Positions 1 to 11,329 of a stretch of DNA of 64,000 nt are shown here, piece after piece. The notes beneath the pieces were generated by a model. The model did no database searches. It saw nothing but the letters and a program-made list of their open reading frames with translations, and was not told the DNA's origin. The stretch covers positions 22,507,007 through 22,571,006 of the forward strand of contig OX326957.1 in NCBI GenBank assembly GCA_946800325.1, in the 5' to 3' direction. A program made the translations under genes and the position numbers. The first letter of the stretch is position 1. Each line of letters opens with the position of its first letter. Source of the stretch: Luzula sylvatica. Taxonomy: Eukaryota > Streptophyta > Magnoliopsida > Poales > Juncaceae.

Positions 1-364
1 CCCTGACTCTATAACCATACACCATGAACTGTACTATGTTGATTAAACCATACATCATATATCATAAACTCTATAATCGGAATCCTATTTTGTTGATTAG
101 ACCATACATGTTATATCATGAACCATATTCCCCTAGACCCCGAACCCTACTATAGGGAAATTTACATGTAACCCCCTATCTTTTCTTGAATTTACAAAAA
201 AACCCCTAACTTTTGAGAAACTCCAAAAAACCCCCTACATACAAAGTTTTCTATTCAATTACCCCCCCTAAAGTGGAATTTCATGCTATTGAAATTTTTT
301 TGGACCAAAATATCTCTTTATTTTTCATCTTTAAAATTTTTGTATTATTATATTAATTTTAATA
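1..364. other. AT-rich intergenic DNA, no gene seen
   Basis: No coding potential was recognised. Around 150-275 lies a stretch of short A/C-rich phrases (acccccta, aaaaaacccc) that resembles 17515-17615 inside the Helitron-like pair further on, so part of this interval is probably an old copy of the same repeat family. Confidence 0.4.
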
Positions 365-665
365 ACGGATAAATGAATTTTTTCGCAGCTAATTTTAATT
401 AAAACTAGGATTAAAATAATATGTCCGCTAATTTTAATTTCAACAACTATTTTTATTTTCGCACCTCGTTTTGTAGTAACTATTTTTATTTTAGTAGCTA
501 GTTTTTAGTAATTATTTTTATTAACAACTATTGATTTCATCAGCTAATTTGCTAATAGTTAATAAAAATAATTACTACAAATTAACTGCTGAAATAAAAT
601 TAGCTGTTGAAATTAGAACTAACGACAATATTATTTTAATGCTAGTTTTGAGGTTCACTTATGCA
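365..665. repeat. Foldback (MITE-like) AT-rich inverted repeat
   Basis: The left arm (about 400-525) is an imperfect reverse complement of the right arm (about 540-660). Matching anchors include a phrase reading ctag-attaaaataatat at the outer ends and taatttcaaca further in. The arms meet near 535-545 with almost no unique spacer, as in foldback or MITE elements. No target-site duplication could be fixed, so the limits are approximate. Confidence 0.45.
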
Positions 666-786
666 TTGCTAATTTGGTCAGAAATACTATTTAATAAGTA
701 TTTAACATAAAAATTAAATACTAGAATAATATTAATTTGTCAAGATATTAACAAGAATATTTTTTTATATCATATTTTAATTTAAT

Positions 787-2583
787 TTAATTTTCTATGA
801 TAAAATATATTAATAAATAAAAAATTAAAATCATATATATGACATATAGTTTTTTAAAATTAATATAAGATGTGTAGTGTCCTGATTGCTTATTTAATAA
901 TCTGGAACTCCTTCTTTGTTCATCTATTTGCATATTTTTAACAATTTCTTTGGACTTATTTGCACTTATTGCTATATTAGGTTTTTCTATATTTCCATTT
1001 AAAATAGATTTAGATTTTTCTCCTGATATTTGCTTATTAAAATAATCATTAATTTTAGTTTGCTTGAATTTATCCTTTTCAGGAGATGGTACTAATTTTA
1101 TAGGAGAATTAATTAAAGTATTATTTTGAAAATTCATATCCAGAGAATGTAAGGTATTATAATTTCCCTTTAAGTTCATTAAATTTTTATCATTATGTAT
1201 ATTTAAATCATCTGTACTATCATTTAATTCAAAAGCTTCATGAGGACTTATTTTATCAATTTCATTAGACATTTTTGTTGTTTCCATTTTTCCAATTAGG
1301 TTGAAATTACCTAAAATACCCTTTCCAGAAGAGGAGTCTTCTAGATCAGATAAAGATGTGTTGTATTCAATTTGAGGTATGTTAATTTCCTTAAAGTTTT
1401 TTAAGTTATCATTAAATTTAGAAATTATTTTCAACCTTTTTTCAGTAATTTGAATTTTTAATGTTGAATTTGTCTTATCTAGAGAATTTTTTAACAATTT
1501 CATTCCACTTAATTTTGTTAACTCCATAAAAATCTCTTTATATATTGGTATTTTGATAATTTTCTTAAATTTATCTGCTTCAATGAGAAATATATCATTA
1601 TTTTTTTTTAATTTAGAAATAACTATTTTTCCTGTTGTTTTTTTATTTGACTCATGTTGTTTAGTTGATAAAATTATATCCTTTTCTACATTCTTCTTAA
1701 CTCTCCATATTTGCAAAATCTTTTTCTTTTTCTGCCAGATTTGAGTTGGTCTCTTGTTATTAAAATTAGTTTGTTTATATTTTTGTTCTTTAGTTTTAAT
1801 ATTATTATTATTCTCAGCAAGATTTTGGTTGTTAAATTTATTAGTGAGATTTCCTTGAGATACATTATGTGAAGAACTAGTAATATCCTTAACTTCTATA
1901 ACTATAACTTTATATACTTTTTCCCCATCAATTATCTTAATGGATTCTGGTATTATAGAATTAGGGTTACTATTTATTGAAAGAGAAATCTCATTAATTA
2001 TATCATTTAGATAATATGACCCCACCCTTATTAAAAAACCAAATGACTTAATTAGTTTAGCAAGATCAAAAGGGTTGCAATATTTTAAAGGCAAATTTTT
2101 CAATGAAATTGATTTTGTTAGAAAATTATTATTTCCTGAATGGTTGAAAGAGTTTGACATGTATACTGTTAGTTCTGTCCCATTTATCAAATTATCCCTG
2201 AAATCCTTATTTTTTGGTACCGAAATATTATTATTAATTTTTTCAGATTTGTGATTTTCATTTTCAGTATGTGGAGTATACTTTTTCAAAGGGTCTTGGG
2301 TAATTGGCTGGTTAACTCTATTAAAAACAGGTTTGTCATTTCTATTAATCTTAGAGATATTTGTATAACAATTTTTCTTAACATGTCCTAATTTAAAACA
2401 TCGTAAACACCTAATGGGTTCTCTACATTCATATCTAAAGTGATTTGTTGATAGGCATTTAAAGCATTTCTGATTTTGATTATTGTGATTATTGTGATTA
2501 TTTGTGAAATTTCTAGGTTTTGTTGTCACAATTGTCCAGGGTTTTTCCAAATTGTTTTGCAATACTTGTTTATAAGAATTCAT
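787..2583 (-). CDS. LINE ORF1-like protein with two CCHC zinc knuckles
   Basis: An uninterrupted 598-residue frame, starting here at the ATG at 2583; an in-frame ATG at 2640 would add 19 residues. Two CX2CX4HX4C knuckles sit at residues ~40-53 and ~59-72. A fold-like segment at ~170-250 (KSISLKNLPL...LIKSFGFLIRVG) has the pattern of the RRM-like block that follows the knuckles in the LINE ORF1 at 25179-26833. The rest is rich in Lys, Asn and Ser and ends in a basic RRSSRL stretch. Residues ~508-515 read QTKINDYF, a good match to a PCNA-binding PIP box. LINE ORF1 proteins are nucleic-acid-binding chaperones. Here no endonuclease or reverse transcriptase frame follows downstream (786 to 1), so this is either a 5' LINE remnant or an ORF1-derived gene. 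Codon use is strongly A/T biased, unlike the LINE at 25 kb. Confidence 0.65.
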   Translation of the reverse strand: MNSYKQVLQNNLEKPWTIVTTKPRNFTNNHNNHNNQNQKCFKCLSTNHFRYECREPIRCLRCFKLGHVKKNCYTNISKINRNDKPVFNRVNQPITQDPLKKYTPHTENENHKSEKINNNISVPKNKDFRDNLINGTELTVYMSNSFNHSGNNNFLTKSISLKNLPLKYCNPFDLAKLIKSFGFLIRVGSYYLNDIINEISLSINSNPNSIIPESIKIIDGEKVYKVIVIEVKDITSSSHNVSQGNLTNKFNNQNLAENNNNIKTKEQKYKQTNFNNKRPTQIWQKKKKILQIWRVKKNVEKDIILSTKQHESNKKTTGKIVISKLKKNNDIFLIEADKFKKIIKIPIYKEIFMELTKLSGMKLLKNSLDKTNSTLKIQITEKRLKIISKFNDNLKNFKEINIPQIEYNTSLSDLEDSSSGKGILGNFNLIGKMETTKMSNEIDKISPHEAFELNDSTDDLNIHNDKNLMNLKGNYNTLHSLDMNFQNNTLINSPIKLVPSPEKDKFKQTKINDYFNKQISGEKSKSILNGNIEKPNIAISANKSKEIVKNMQIDEQRRSSRLLNKQSGHYTSYINFKKLYVIYMILIFYLLIYFIIEN

Positions 2584-3527
2584 TATAATATAGAGAAGAT
2601 AAGAAAACTTAGCAGGAAATTTGAGATGATGGAAGATCACTGGAGAGGATTTCAGCTCACTGGAGAGGATTGGAGATGTTTGAAGATCACTGGAGAGGAT
2701 TTCGGCTCAAATGGAGATGACCGAAAAGACTCCTAGCACACTTTGACTCCTATTAGCAATTCTAGCTCTCTCAATCAACTTCAATGGTGAAAGGTCTTGG
2801 TAATCATGTAGCTTGGAAGAGATTGGTGAGAATTGGTAAGGGATAGGATTTGATTTTATAGCTGTATTTGAATTTGGTAAAATCTTGAGAATTTCTCAAG
2901 ATCCTTCCATTTTGGTTTTGGCAGTGTTTTGTATAACTGGACTTAACCAAATGGGAACTCAATCTACTCACTCTCTTTGTTTACCCGTCTTGAACCACCT
3001 GAGAAGTTGTGTTGCTTTCAACTTCTTTAAGTTTTCTTAGTATTTCTTTGTGGACTCGCCTTGAATCACCTTCAAGTTTCTCTTGTGTAATCTTGGTATT
3101 CTTTTTGCTTGAGATTTTGTTTAATAAAACTGAGCAACAGAATCGCCTGAGAGATCGTCTGAGAATTCTCCGGGGAGAAACGTCGGAGAGGGTCTCCGAA
3201 GAGAATTCGCCTTAGAGATTCTTGAATCGCCTTCTAACTAATTCTTGAATCTTGGTATTCTCTTGGATTAAGAGTTAGAGATTTTGGTAGTAATAAAACT
3301 GCTTTCAATTGCATCGTCTCTTTGAATTAATATCATAAAAATGATTTCTTGAACATTCTCTTGGCAACGGTTCAAATTTTAATGGCAATTGCAACGGTAT
3401 GAGAGTTGAGACTTCATAATAAAAGTGAAGCTATATGCTAAGGTGGTTGGTATTCAATTCCTCTTCGGTAAATTAAAATTTTTACTAATACTTCGTAGAA
3501 TAAGTGAAGTTAAATGCAATTTTTTCT
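2584..3527. other. Non-coding stretch with a small tandem repeat
   Basis: This is the region upstream of the minus-strand ORF1-like gene. A 22-bp phrase (gaagatcactgg followed by agaggatttc) occurs at 2632-2653 and again at 2682-2703, with further partial copies between them. The remainder contains no recognised gene, promoter or RNA. Confidence 0.4.
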
Positions 3528-4160
3528 TTGATTCAATAGTGAACGCTGCAAACGACGTAATGATACTTGAACGCCCGGGTATAATTGATAATTTGTTTGC
3601 CAGCGATGTGGCAGTGACCATTTATTTCAACCAAGCAGGTCAGTATGTCAATATAGAGGACAACCACTACCTTGCTGAGTTGTAAAAAACGTTATCACGG
3701 TCACCATAACACCGGATAGCAAACCGGTGTTACACGCATTTAAGACCGGTTTAAACCGGTCTAACAATTTTTTAAAACCGCTGTAAGAATTGTTTTTTTT
3801 GTTTTTTTTTTTTGAGTAAATTCGGAGAGGACTCAAAGTCCCCCTTCCAAACACAATCTCCTTTTCTTTTTCTTTTTTTATTACAAATCCGTAGGCCACA
3901 CACTCTATTCACTAATTTAATATTTAATCTATAATCCAGTGTCCCCGTCGGGAATCGAACCCCACACCTCTCGCTCCCTAGTCAAGAAGTGTTTTTTTTT
4001 AGTAGTGGAATATCGCATCTCTAATATACATAGATACATGGCAAAGATGATGCGAGACTACTGCAGCACCCCTTGTTCCTTGCACTCCCGGGGGACAGCA
4101 ATCTTTTTCCTTATCTTCGCCCTCCAAGCGCCCCCTCTGCATTGATGGGTTCATGTAATT
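3528..4160 (+). pseudogene. DUF247 gene fragment, 3' part, interrupted
   Basis: Two blocks match the end of the intact DUF247 gene at 12087-13777. Block one (3528-3684) encodes NAANDVMILERPGIIDNLF and continues to NHYLAEL, then meets a stop. Block two (about 4033-4145) encodes MAKMMRDY and the start of the C-terminal hydrophobic segment. About 350 bp of unrelated DNA separates them exactly where the intact gene is continuous. No DUF247 N-terminal region is visible upstream, so this is a truncated and interrupted copy. The sequence after it (from ~4215) resembles the 3' flank of the intact gene, which supports a local duplication origin. Confidence 0.8.
3685..4032 (-). mobile_element. Insertion in DUF247 fragment, possible SINE-like
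   Basis: Unrelated DNA lies between the two DUF247 blocks. On the minus strand it carries GGTTCGATTCC (3951-3961), which matches the pol III B-box consensus GGTTCGANNCC and is typical of tRNA-derived SINEs. The other end contains T-rich tracts and the phrase aaccggtttaaaccgg near 3750. I could not find a convincing A box at normal spacing or a clear target-site duplication, so the class is tentative. Confidence 0.35.
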
Positions 4161-4214
4161 GTTGATTCCCATTATTAATTTGTGTTTCTGATATATATTT
4201 TTTCTACTTGGCTG

Positions 4215-4908
4215 TGTACTCGCGTTTTTTTTTAATCTTCCATTTCCCTTACTTTGTAATTTGGGATCCAATAAATTGTAGTTGTGTTTGTGTTTGAACT
4301 TATTTGCTTGTGTTCTTTTCTATATCTCTTATAATTTTTTATTGATATTTCTTATATGTTGAATTATGGGATGAAAAGAATATTTAACTTCTTGTTATTC
4401 ATTTTTATGGCATAACTGTCCTTGTAATTTTTTTTTTCAAATCCATGATGTTTATTTTGATGTAGTTATGAAGTAAAACAAAATTCTTCAACTTTTGCTT
4501 TCTCTTTTTTTCTTGTATTTTTTTTTCTTTTTCTTTCTTCCACTTTTATTTTCTTTTTTTTCCTATTTCATTTTTTTCTTCAACTTTTACTTTTTCTTTT
4601 TTTTCCTTTCTACTAGGCTTGGTTTTCTTCTTTTGACTTTACATTTCTTTTTTTTTCTATTTCATTATTTCGTTTTTTTATTCCACTTTTATTTTCTCTT
4701 GTTCCTTATATTTCCATTTTTCTTGAATTTTGCATAATTTGAGTGAAGTTTAATATGAAAAAGAAATTGAGAAATCAATATCATATGTCATTTATTTTAC
4801 AATGAAAGATAAAACAAAGCTCATTTATGAAATTGGAATCATGTGATCATGACATCAATAGGTACCACACAGTAAATGAGAAGTGATCACCAGAAAAAAG
4901 AAAAGAGA
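4215..4908 (+). repeat. DUF247 downstream unit, copy 1, left part
   Basis: This DNA is nearly the same as 10397-11085, including pyrimidine-rich runs and a phrase beginning aatttgggatccaataaa. A weaker relative follows the intact DUF247 gene (13865-13990). The unit therefore looks like the 3' flank of a duplicated DUF247 gene. Copy 1 continues at 9636-10192 after the copia element TE1. The low-complexity open frame at 4495-4737 is not a gene. Confidence 0.75.
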
Positions 4909-5255
4909 TGTTGGTAATACGGAATTCGAATATGGATTTCTAATAGGAATTTCTAATAAACAAAAACTCTCTCTTATAATTCTAATAGTCTCTTACAAGT
5001 CTTTCTCTCTTTTCTAATTGATATTTGATGATGATTTAATTGCTAACCATCCAAGCCCTATTTATAGGCTCAATAAACTTGAGATACAAGGAATTAAACA
5101 TTGCCTTAAAAACTATTTCCTAAACTAATTTCCTTATAATTAAAATCTGCCCCATAATTATTTCCTAACTTTCTTTCCTTAAAATAATCTTTCCCTAAAA
5201 TTATTTGGGCTAATTAAACTTGATAAATATATGTATGGGCTTGGGCTTATTAACA
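4909..5255 (-). repeat. TE1 3' LTR
   Basis: 347-bp LTR with TG...CA ends, almost identical to 9289-9635. The minus strand contains a TATAAATA box near 5055-5066. Confidence 0.93.
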
Positions 5256-8200
5256 AATTCCTCCCTTAAGCTCAAGCCTATTCTTCATCCCAATCATCGT
5301 CTTCAAGTTCTCAAACAGCGCTGTCGGAAGCGGCTTCGTGAAGATGTCTGCTACCTGATCCTGGCTCGCCACATGAATCATTCGCATATCGCCTTTCTTC
5401 ACCTGCTCTCGAATGAAATGAAAACGCACATCAATGTGCTTACTCCTCTCATGATGGACCGGATTCTTTGCTAGCTCGATTGCGGATTTATTGTCGACTC
5501 GTATCTCAGTCGCATTGTGTTGCGTCATCTTCAACTCGTGCAACAAGTTCCTTAACCATGTCGCATGGCACACACACCACGATGCTGCCACGTATTCCGC
5601 CTCGCACGTCGATAGCGTCACTATTGGCTGTTTCTTCGAAAGCCACGTAAACGCAGTATCTCCCATGTAAAACACATAACCTGCTGTGCTTTTTCGATCG
5701 TCAACATCTCCACACCAATCACTGTCCGAGTAGCCCACCAGCTTGTATTCGTCCGTCCTCGAGTAATATAGCCCGAGTGATTATGTACCTCGAATGTACC
5801 GAATAATCCTTTTTATCGCTTTCCAGTGTGAATGTCTCGGTTCCTCCATGAATCGACTCACCACCCCAACACTATACGCAATGTCGGGCCTAGTACAAGT
5901 AAGGTACCGCAAGCTCCCAACCAAACTTCGAAATTTGCTCGGATCAACTCTGTCTCCTCCCTCAAATTTAGAGAGTTTCGCATCGAGCTCCATCGGGGTC
6001 GCCACTGGGTTGATGTCCTCCATCTTGTACCTCTTCAGGATATCCTTCGCGTATGCCTCCTGCGATACAAAAATTCCTGACTCACCTTGTTTAACTTCGA
6101 GGCCAAGGAAGTATTTCATCAGACCCAAATCTGTCATCTCGAATTCTCGCGTCATCGCTTCTTTGAATTCCTTCGCCATCTTTTCATTACTCCCCATGAA
6201 AATCAGATCATCAACATAGAGAGCAACAAACAACACATCTTTTCCCTTCTTCCTCACGTACAATGCATGCTCGTATGGGCACTGTACAAATCCGGTCTTC
6301 TTGAAGTATGTGTCGATTCGGGTATTCCATGCTCGAGGTGCCTGTTTGAGCCCGTACAACGCCTTTCTCAACTTCAACACCTTTCCTTCTTTTCCAGCTT
6401 TCACGTAACCAGGTGGTTGCTCGACATAGACTTCTTCTTCGAGCACGCCATTCAGAAATGCTGATTTCACGTCCATCTGATAGATCGGCCACTTGAATTG
6501 AGCTGCTTGAGATATGAGAAGTCGGATCGTCTCCATTCTCGCAACAGGAGCGAAAACCTCGTCGTAATCAATACCGGCCTGTTGCCGATATCCCTTCGCC
6601 ACCAATCGAGCCTTGTACCTTTCGATCTCGCCTTGAGCATTCATCTTCTTTTTGTACACCCACTTGACTCATATGGGCCTGCATCCTTTTGGTAACTCGA
6701 CCAAGTCCCACGTCTTGTTTTTTTCGATAGCCCCAATCTCTTCATCCATCGCGGCTTGCCATTTCTTGTTTCTCACGGCTTCTTCAAAGGAAATATTCTC
6801 CGCATCTGCCAAAAGACAAACAAGATGTACCTCACTAGTTGCATCATACAACTCTCGTAAGCTCCTCGTGCGTGTCTGTCTCGGCTCGTCTTCATCATCA
6901 GGTAATTCGGGGCTAGTCGGTACAACAATTGAGGATTCTTCTTTCTCGGACACTTCTGACTCGGCCTCCTCATTTTCCATCTCACACTTCTTATTCCAGT
7001 CCCATGCGCTCTTCTCATTCACATGGACATCTCGGCTCACCACAACTTTTCTTTCAATCGGGTCGTACAACTTGTATGCCTTCGTTTTCTCGTCATATCC
7101 AATGAACACGAACTTCTTGCTTTTATCATCGAGCTTCGTCCTCCTTTGATCTGGTACATGTGCATACGCCACACTTCCGAACACCTTGAAATGCGACACC
7201 GTCGGTTTCATGCCGCTCCACGCTTCTTGAGGTATTTTCTCGCCTAATTTCGCATGAGGACATCGATTTTGTACATACACCGCACACTGTACCGCCTCGG
7301 CCCAAAATTCTTTTGGCACTCCTTTGCTCTTCAACATCGATCGAACCATGTCGAGAATGGTCCGGTTCTTCCTCTCGGCCACACCATTTTGCTGAGGCGA
7401 GTATGGCGCAGTCAAGAATCTCTTAATCCCTTGCTCCTCACAAAAGCTCATAAATGCGGTTGACGTGTACTCACCGCCTCTATCTGACCGCAAAGCTTTG
7501 ATGTATCGCCCGGTCATCTTCTCGACAAGCACCTTGAACCTTTTGAACACTTCGAATGCCTCGGATTTTTCCTTCAAAAAATAAACCCAGGTCCTCCTAG
7601 TGTAATCATCAACGAATGCAATAAAATACCTTTTCTCACTGAACGATTTCGGTGTGATCGGACCACATATGTCGGTGTGCACCAGCTCGAGAGGGTTTGC
7701 TGCTTCATATTTTGCCTTCTTCTGAAATGGGACTCTTGCATGTTTACCGAGTACGCAACCTTCGCAAAATCTGCTCGTGTAGTCCATATCTGGCAGACCG
7801 TGCACCATGTCCTTCTTTGCCAACTCTCGCAAGCCTCCATAGTGCAAGTGTCCAAACCGCAAATGCCAGAGCCAAGCTTTATCCTCCATGTCGACTCGTA
7901 AGCACATTCTCTGCACACTTCTCAGGTTGAGCTTGAACATTCGATTCTTTGCCATCTCAACACGCGCAACTAATTGACCTTGCTTGTCCTTCAGCTGCAT
8001 CGTTCGATCTTTCATGAAGACCGAGTATCCTTTCTCCAATAGTTGCCCCATGCTGATTATGTTTCTCTTCATCTCAGACACGTAATAGACATTTTCGATA
8101 TGTCCTTCTTTACCATCCTTCTGATAGAATCGAATTTTACCTTTACCCTTTACTTGGACCTTTGACGCATCTCCAAATGACACGTGTCCATCGTCTAGCT

Positions 8201-9272
8201 CCTTCATCTCTAAGAAAAGGTGTTTGTGTCCGCACATGTGGTTGCTTGCGCCGGTGTCGAGGTACCAGATCGTATCGCTCTCCGATGTGGTGTCTTTGTG
8301 AGCCATCATGAGAACACCATCATTTGCCTCCTTCTCTACTAGGTTGGCATTTTCTTTTACCTTTTTCTCAGACCAGCACTCCTTCGCGTAGTGTCCAGGC
8401 TTGCCGCAGTTGTAACACTCGACACTTGCTCGACTCGACCAGCTTCCTCGTCCACGACCTCGTCCTCGGCCGCGCCAATTTTGCTGATTCGGTTGCTTCT
8501 TTTCTTCGGAATTATAGTTTCCGCCTCTGCCTCGACCACCAAATCGAGCTCCACGGCCGCGTCCTCTTCCTCGATTGTTCTCAGCGTACATCGCCTTGTC
8601 TTCATCTATGGTCGTCTTGACTTGCAGAGCTTCTTGGTGTGCCTCGTTCTCCTTCTTTTTCTTTTGCTGCTCGTGTGCCTCGAGTGAACCTGCCAATTCA
8701 TCAACGGTCATTTGATCTAAATCTTTCGACTCTTCAATAGCGCACACCACATTTTCGAACTTCTCGGTCAGAGATCGTAGAATCTTCTCAACAACTCTTG
8801 CGTCGGTTAGAGCTTCTCCGTTGCCCTTTAACTGATTCGCCACTGCTTGTACACGCGAGATGTAGTCGGATACTCCCTCTGATTCCTTCATCTTCATGGA
8901 CTCCAATTCGCCTCGCAAAGTCTGAAGCCTTACTTGCTTCACTCGGTCGGCACCCTTGAACACCCTCTCCAAAGTGTCCCATGCTTCCTTCGAAGTTTTC
9001 GCGCCGGCAATCTTCTGAAAACCCGACTCGTCTACAGCTTGGTACAACAGGTACATGGCGGTCTTGTCCTTCACTCGTTTCTCTTTCATTGCTTTTAATT
9101 GGTTTACCGTCTGCTCCGTTTCGGCAACCGGTTCCACGTAGCCAGCTTCGACTATCTCCCAAACATCTTGCGCACCGAGTAACGCCCGCATCTGGATACT
9201 CCATACTTCGTAATTCGTCTTCGTCAATCGCGGTAGCGGTATATGGCCAAAAACACTCCCAGAACTCGCCAT
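5250..9272 (-). pseudogene. TE1 gag-pol polyprotein with two nonsense codons
   Basis: One reading frame runs from the ATG at 9272 to the end near 5250. It is broken only by a TGA at 6669-6671 and a TAA at 5781-5783, each one base from a sense codon. Order of domains: gag (UBN2 type), CCHC knuckle CYNCGKPGHYAKEC (residues ~285-298), aspartic protease WYLDTGASNHM (~335), pre-integrase zinc region, integrase with HTDICGP, DRGGEY and NGVAERKNR, reverse transcriptase with YVDDLIFMG, and RNase H with DSDWCGDVDDRKSTAGY and EAEYVAAS. This integrase-before-RT order is diagnostic of Ty1/copia. The first stop lies just ahead of the RT domain, so RT and RNase H would need readthrough or help from another copy. 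Confidence 0.93.
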
Positions 9273-9288
9273 CGCTCTGATGCCAATT

Positions 9289-9635
9289 TGTTGGTAATAC
9301 GGAATTCGAATATGGATTTCTAATAGGAATTTCTAATAAACAAAAACTCTCTCTTATAATTCTAATAGTTTCTTACAAGTCTTTCTCTCTTTTCTAATTG
9401 ATATTTGATGATGATTTAATTGCTAACCATCCAAGCCCTATTTATAGGCTCAATAAACTTGAGATACAAGGAATTAAACATTGCCTTAAAAACTATTTCC
9501 TAAACTAATTTCCTTATAATTAAAATATGTCCCATAATTATTTCCTAACTTTCTTTCCTTAAAATAATCTTTCCCTAAAATTATTTGGGCTAATTAAACT
9601 TGATAAATATATGTATGGGCTTGGGCTTATTAACA
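9289..9635 (-). repeat. TE1 5' LTR (promoter LTR)
   Basis: 347-bp LTR. On the minus strand a TATAAATA box (9439-9446) is the likely RNA start signal. The end at 9289 abuts the primer-binding site at about 9274-9287. Confidence 0.93.
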
Positions 9636-10192
9636 AGAGAGAGTTAGAATTAAATTTATTGATTCAGCACGAACCATCAATTTTCACAAGGACACGAAAG
9701 ACATATTTTCTTAAATTAACGTATCATGATATTAGGTACTAACTCTAATACAAACTATAGCAATGATAAATTCTTTGAAAGTTATTTGATTATGTTAAAG
9801 TAAGTTCGGCTAGTAATGGAATAAATATTGGATGTAGATAAATGAGAGAGAAGAAGAAGAAAATTAAAATATATCTCTTCACTAAATGTATTTCTTAATG
9901 TTTTCGCTTGTCTTACAAATGATCACAACCCCTCTTTTATAGTCTAAGGAAAAGATACTCATGCATGCATAGAAAACTATAGAGGATGCATGATAATAAC
10001 TATTATACATGCATCATCATTTATTCTCAAAAATCATTCATGAATCCGAAATGATTAATTTAGATGGTGAGATTATAGAGGCATTCATAACAGATTATTC
10101 AATTATATCCATTTTAAAAATTCACCAATTGGTTTCAATTCAATCATGTGAGCTCAAAATTGTCGACGCCTAGCGTCCGAAAATAATTTCTT
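9636..10192 (+). repeat. DUF247 downstream unit, copy 1, right part
   Basis: This continues copy 1 beyond TE1 and matches 11084-11329, apart from the 300-bp solo LTR at 9793-10092. Shared anchors include attgattcagcacgaacc and gcctagcgtccg. The unit edge phrase aactaatcggctttt recurs at 10378 and 11344, suggesting a tandem arrangement. Confidence 0.75.
9793..10092. mobile_element. Solo LTR (300 bp)
   Basis: The segment starts TGTTAAAG and ends ATAACA, is flanked on both sides by GATTA (9788-9792 and 10093-10097), and is absent from the paralogous copy, where GATTA occurs once (11233-11237). That combination is the signature of a solo LTR left by LTR-LTR recombination. It contains cttttatag, a possible TATA region. 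The family is unknown; it differs from the LTRs of TE1-TE3. Confidence 0.88.
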
Positions 10193-10396
10193 GAAAAAGA
10201 TGAAAAACTGGTATCCAGTGAGGGAATCATGTATCACGCGAAAAACCAAATAAATTAATTGTTAAAAACAAAAGATCGAGGTTCTGAAACCTAATTCTGC
10301 CATCAACAAGAGTTTTGAATAAATGTCATTTGCTTCTCTAAAATACAAGAAGGATCGGCTTTTTTAATTAATACACGAACTAATCGGCTTTTTACT
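10193..10396. other. Spacer between downstream units
   Basis: About 200 bp separating the two units. No gene is seen; the phrase actaatcggctttt at its end is shared with the right edge of copy 2. Confidence 0.4.
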
Positions 10397-11329
10397 TGTG
10401 TTTTTTTTTTATCGTCCATTTCCCTTACTTTGTAATTTGGGATCCAATAAATTGCAGTTGTGTTTGTGTTTGAACTTATTTGCTTGTGTTCTTTTCTATA
10501 TCTCATAATTTTTATTGAAATTTCTTATATGTTGAATTATGGGATGAAAAGAATATTTAACTTCGTAGTATTCATTTTTATGATATAACTGCCTCTTGTA
10601 ATATTCTTTTTCAAATTCATGATGTTTATTTTGAAGTAGTTATGACGTAAAACAAAATTCTTCAACTTTTGCTTTCTCCTTTTTTTCTTGTATTTCTTTT
10701 TCTTTTTCTTTCTTCCCCTTTTATTTTATTTTTTTTTCCTATTTCATTTTTTCTTTAACTTTAACTTTTTTTTATTTCTCCTATTTCTTTTTTTCCTTTC
10801 TATTAGGCTTTGTTTTCTTCTTTTCACTTTTGATTTCTCTTTTTTTTTTTTTTTATTTCATTATTTTGTTTTTTTTATTCCACTTTTATTTCCTTTTTTC
10901 TTGAATTTTGCATAATTTGAGTGAAGTTTAATATGCAAAAAGAAATTGAGAAATCAATAACATATGTCATTTATTTAACAATGAAAGATAAAACAAAGCT
11001 CATTTATGAAACTGGAATCATGTGATCATGACATCAATTGGTACCACACAGTAAATGAGAAGTGATCGCCACAAAAAAGAAAAGGGAGAGTTATAATTAA
11101 ATTTATTGATTCAGCACGAACCATCAATTTTCACAAGGACACGAATGACATTTTCTTAAATTCACGTATCATGACATTAGGTACTAACTCTAATATAAAC
11201 TATAGCAATGATAAATTCTTTGAAAGTTATTTGATTATTCAGTTGTATCCATTTTAAAAATTCACCAATTGGTTTCAATTCAATCATGTGAGCTCAAAAT
11301 TGTCGATGCCTAGCGTCCGGAAATAATTT
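10397..11329 (+). repeat. DUF247 downstream unit, copy 2
   Basis: Close copy of 4215-4908 plus 9636-10192 without TE1 or the solo LTR. It therefore acts as an in-window record of both empty insertion sites (near 11083 and at 11233-11237). Pyrimidine-rich runs create spurious open frames. No DUF247 coding sequence remains directly upstream of this copy. Confidence 0.8.

Larger units (their letters stand above)
4909..9635 (-). mobile_element. TE1: full-length Ty1/copia retrotransposon
   Basis: LTRs of 347 bp bound the element, both starting TG and ending CA. A 5-bp target-site duplication AGAGA flanks it (4904-4908 and 9636-9640). In element orientation (minus), a primer-binding site reading TGGCATCAGAGC, one change from the initiator-Met tRNA match TGGTATCAGAGC, follows the 5' LTR, and a purine tract (aagggaggaatt) precedes the 3' LTR. 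By eye the two LTRs differ at three positions, so the insertion is recent. The paralogous unit at ~11080-11090 shows the empty site. The polyprotein has two in-frame stops, so this copy is probably not autonomous. Confidence 0.95.

Noticed and set aside
4495..4737. Phe/Leu-rich open frame, and a similar one at 10688-10915
   Set aside because: Translation of pyrimidine-rich 3' flank DNA present in two copies; not protein-like.
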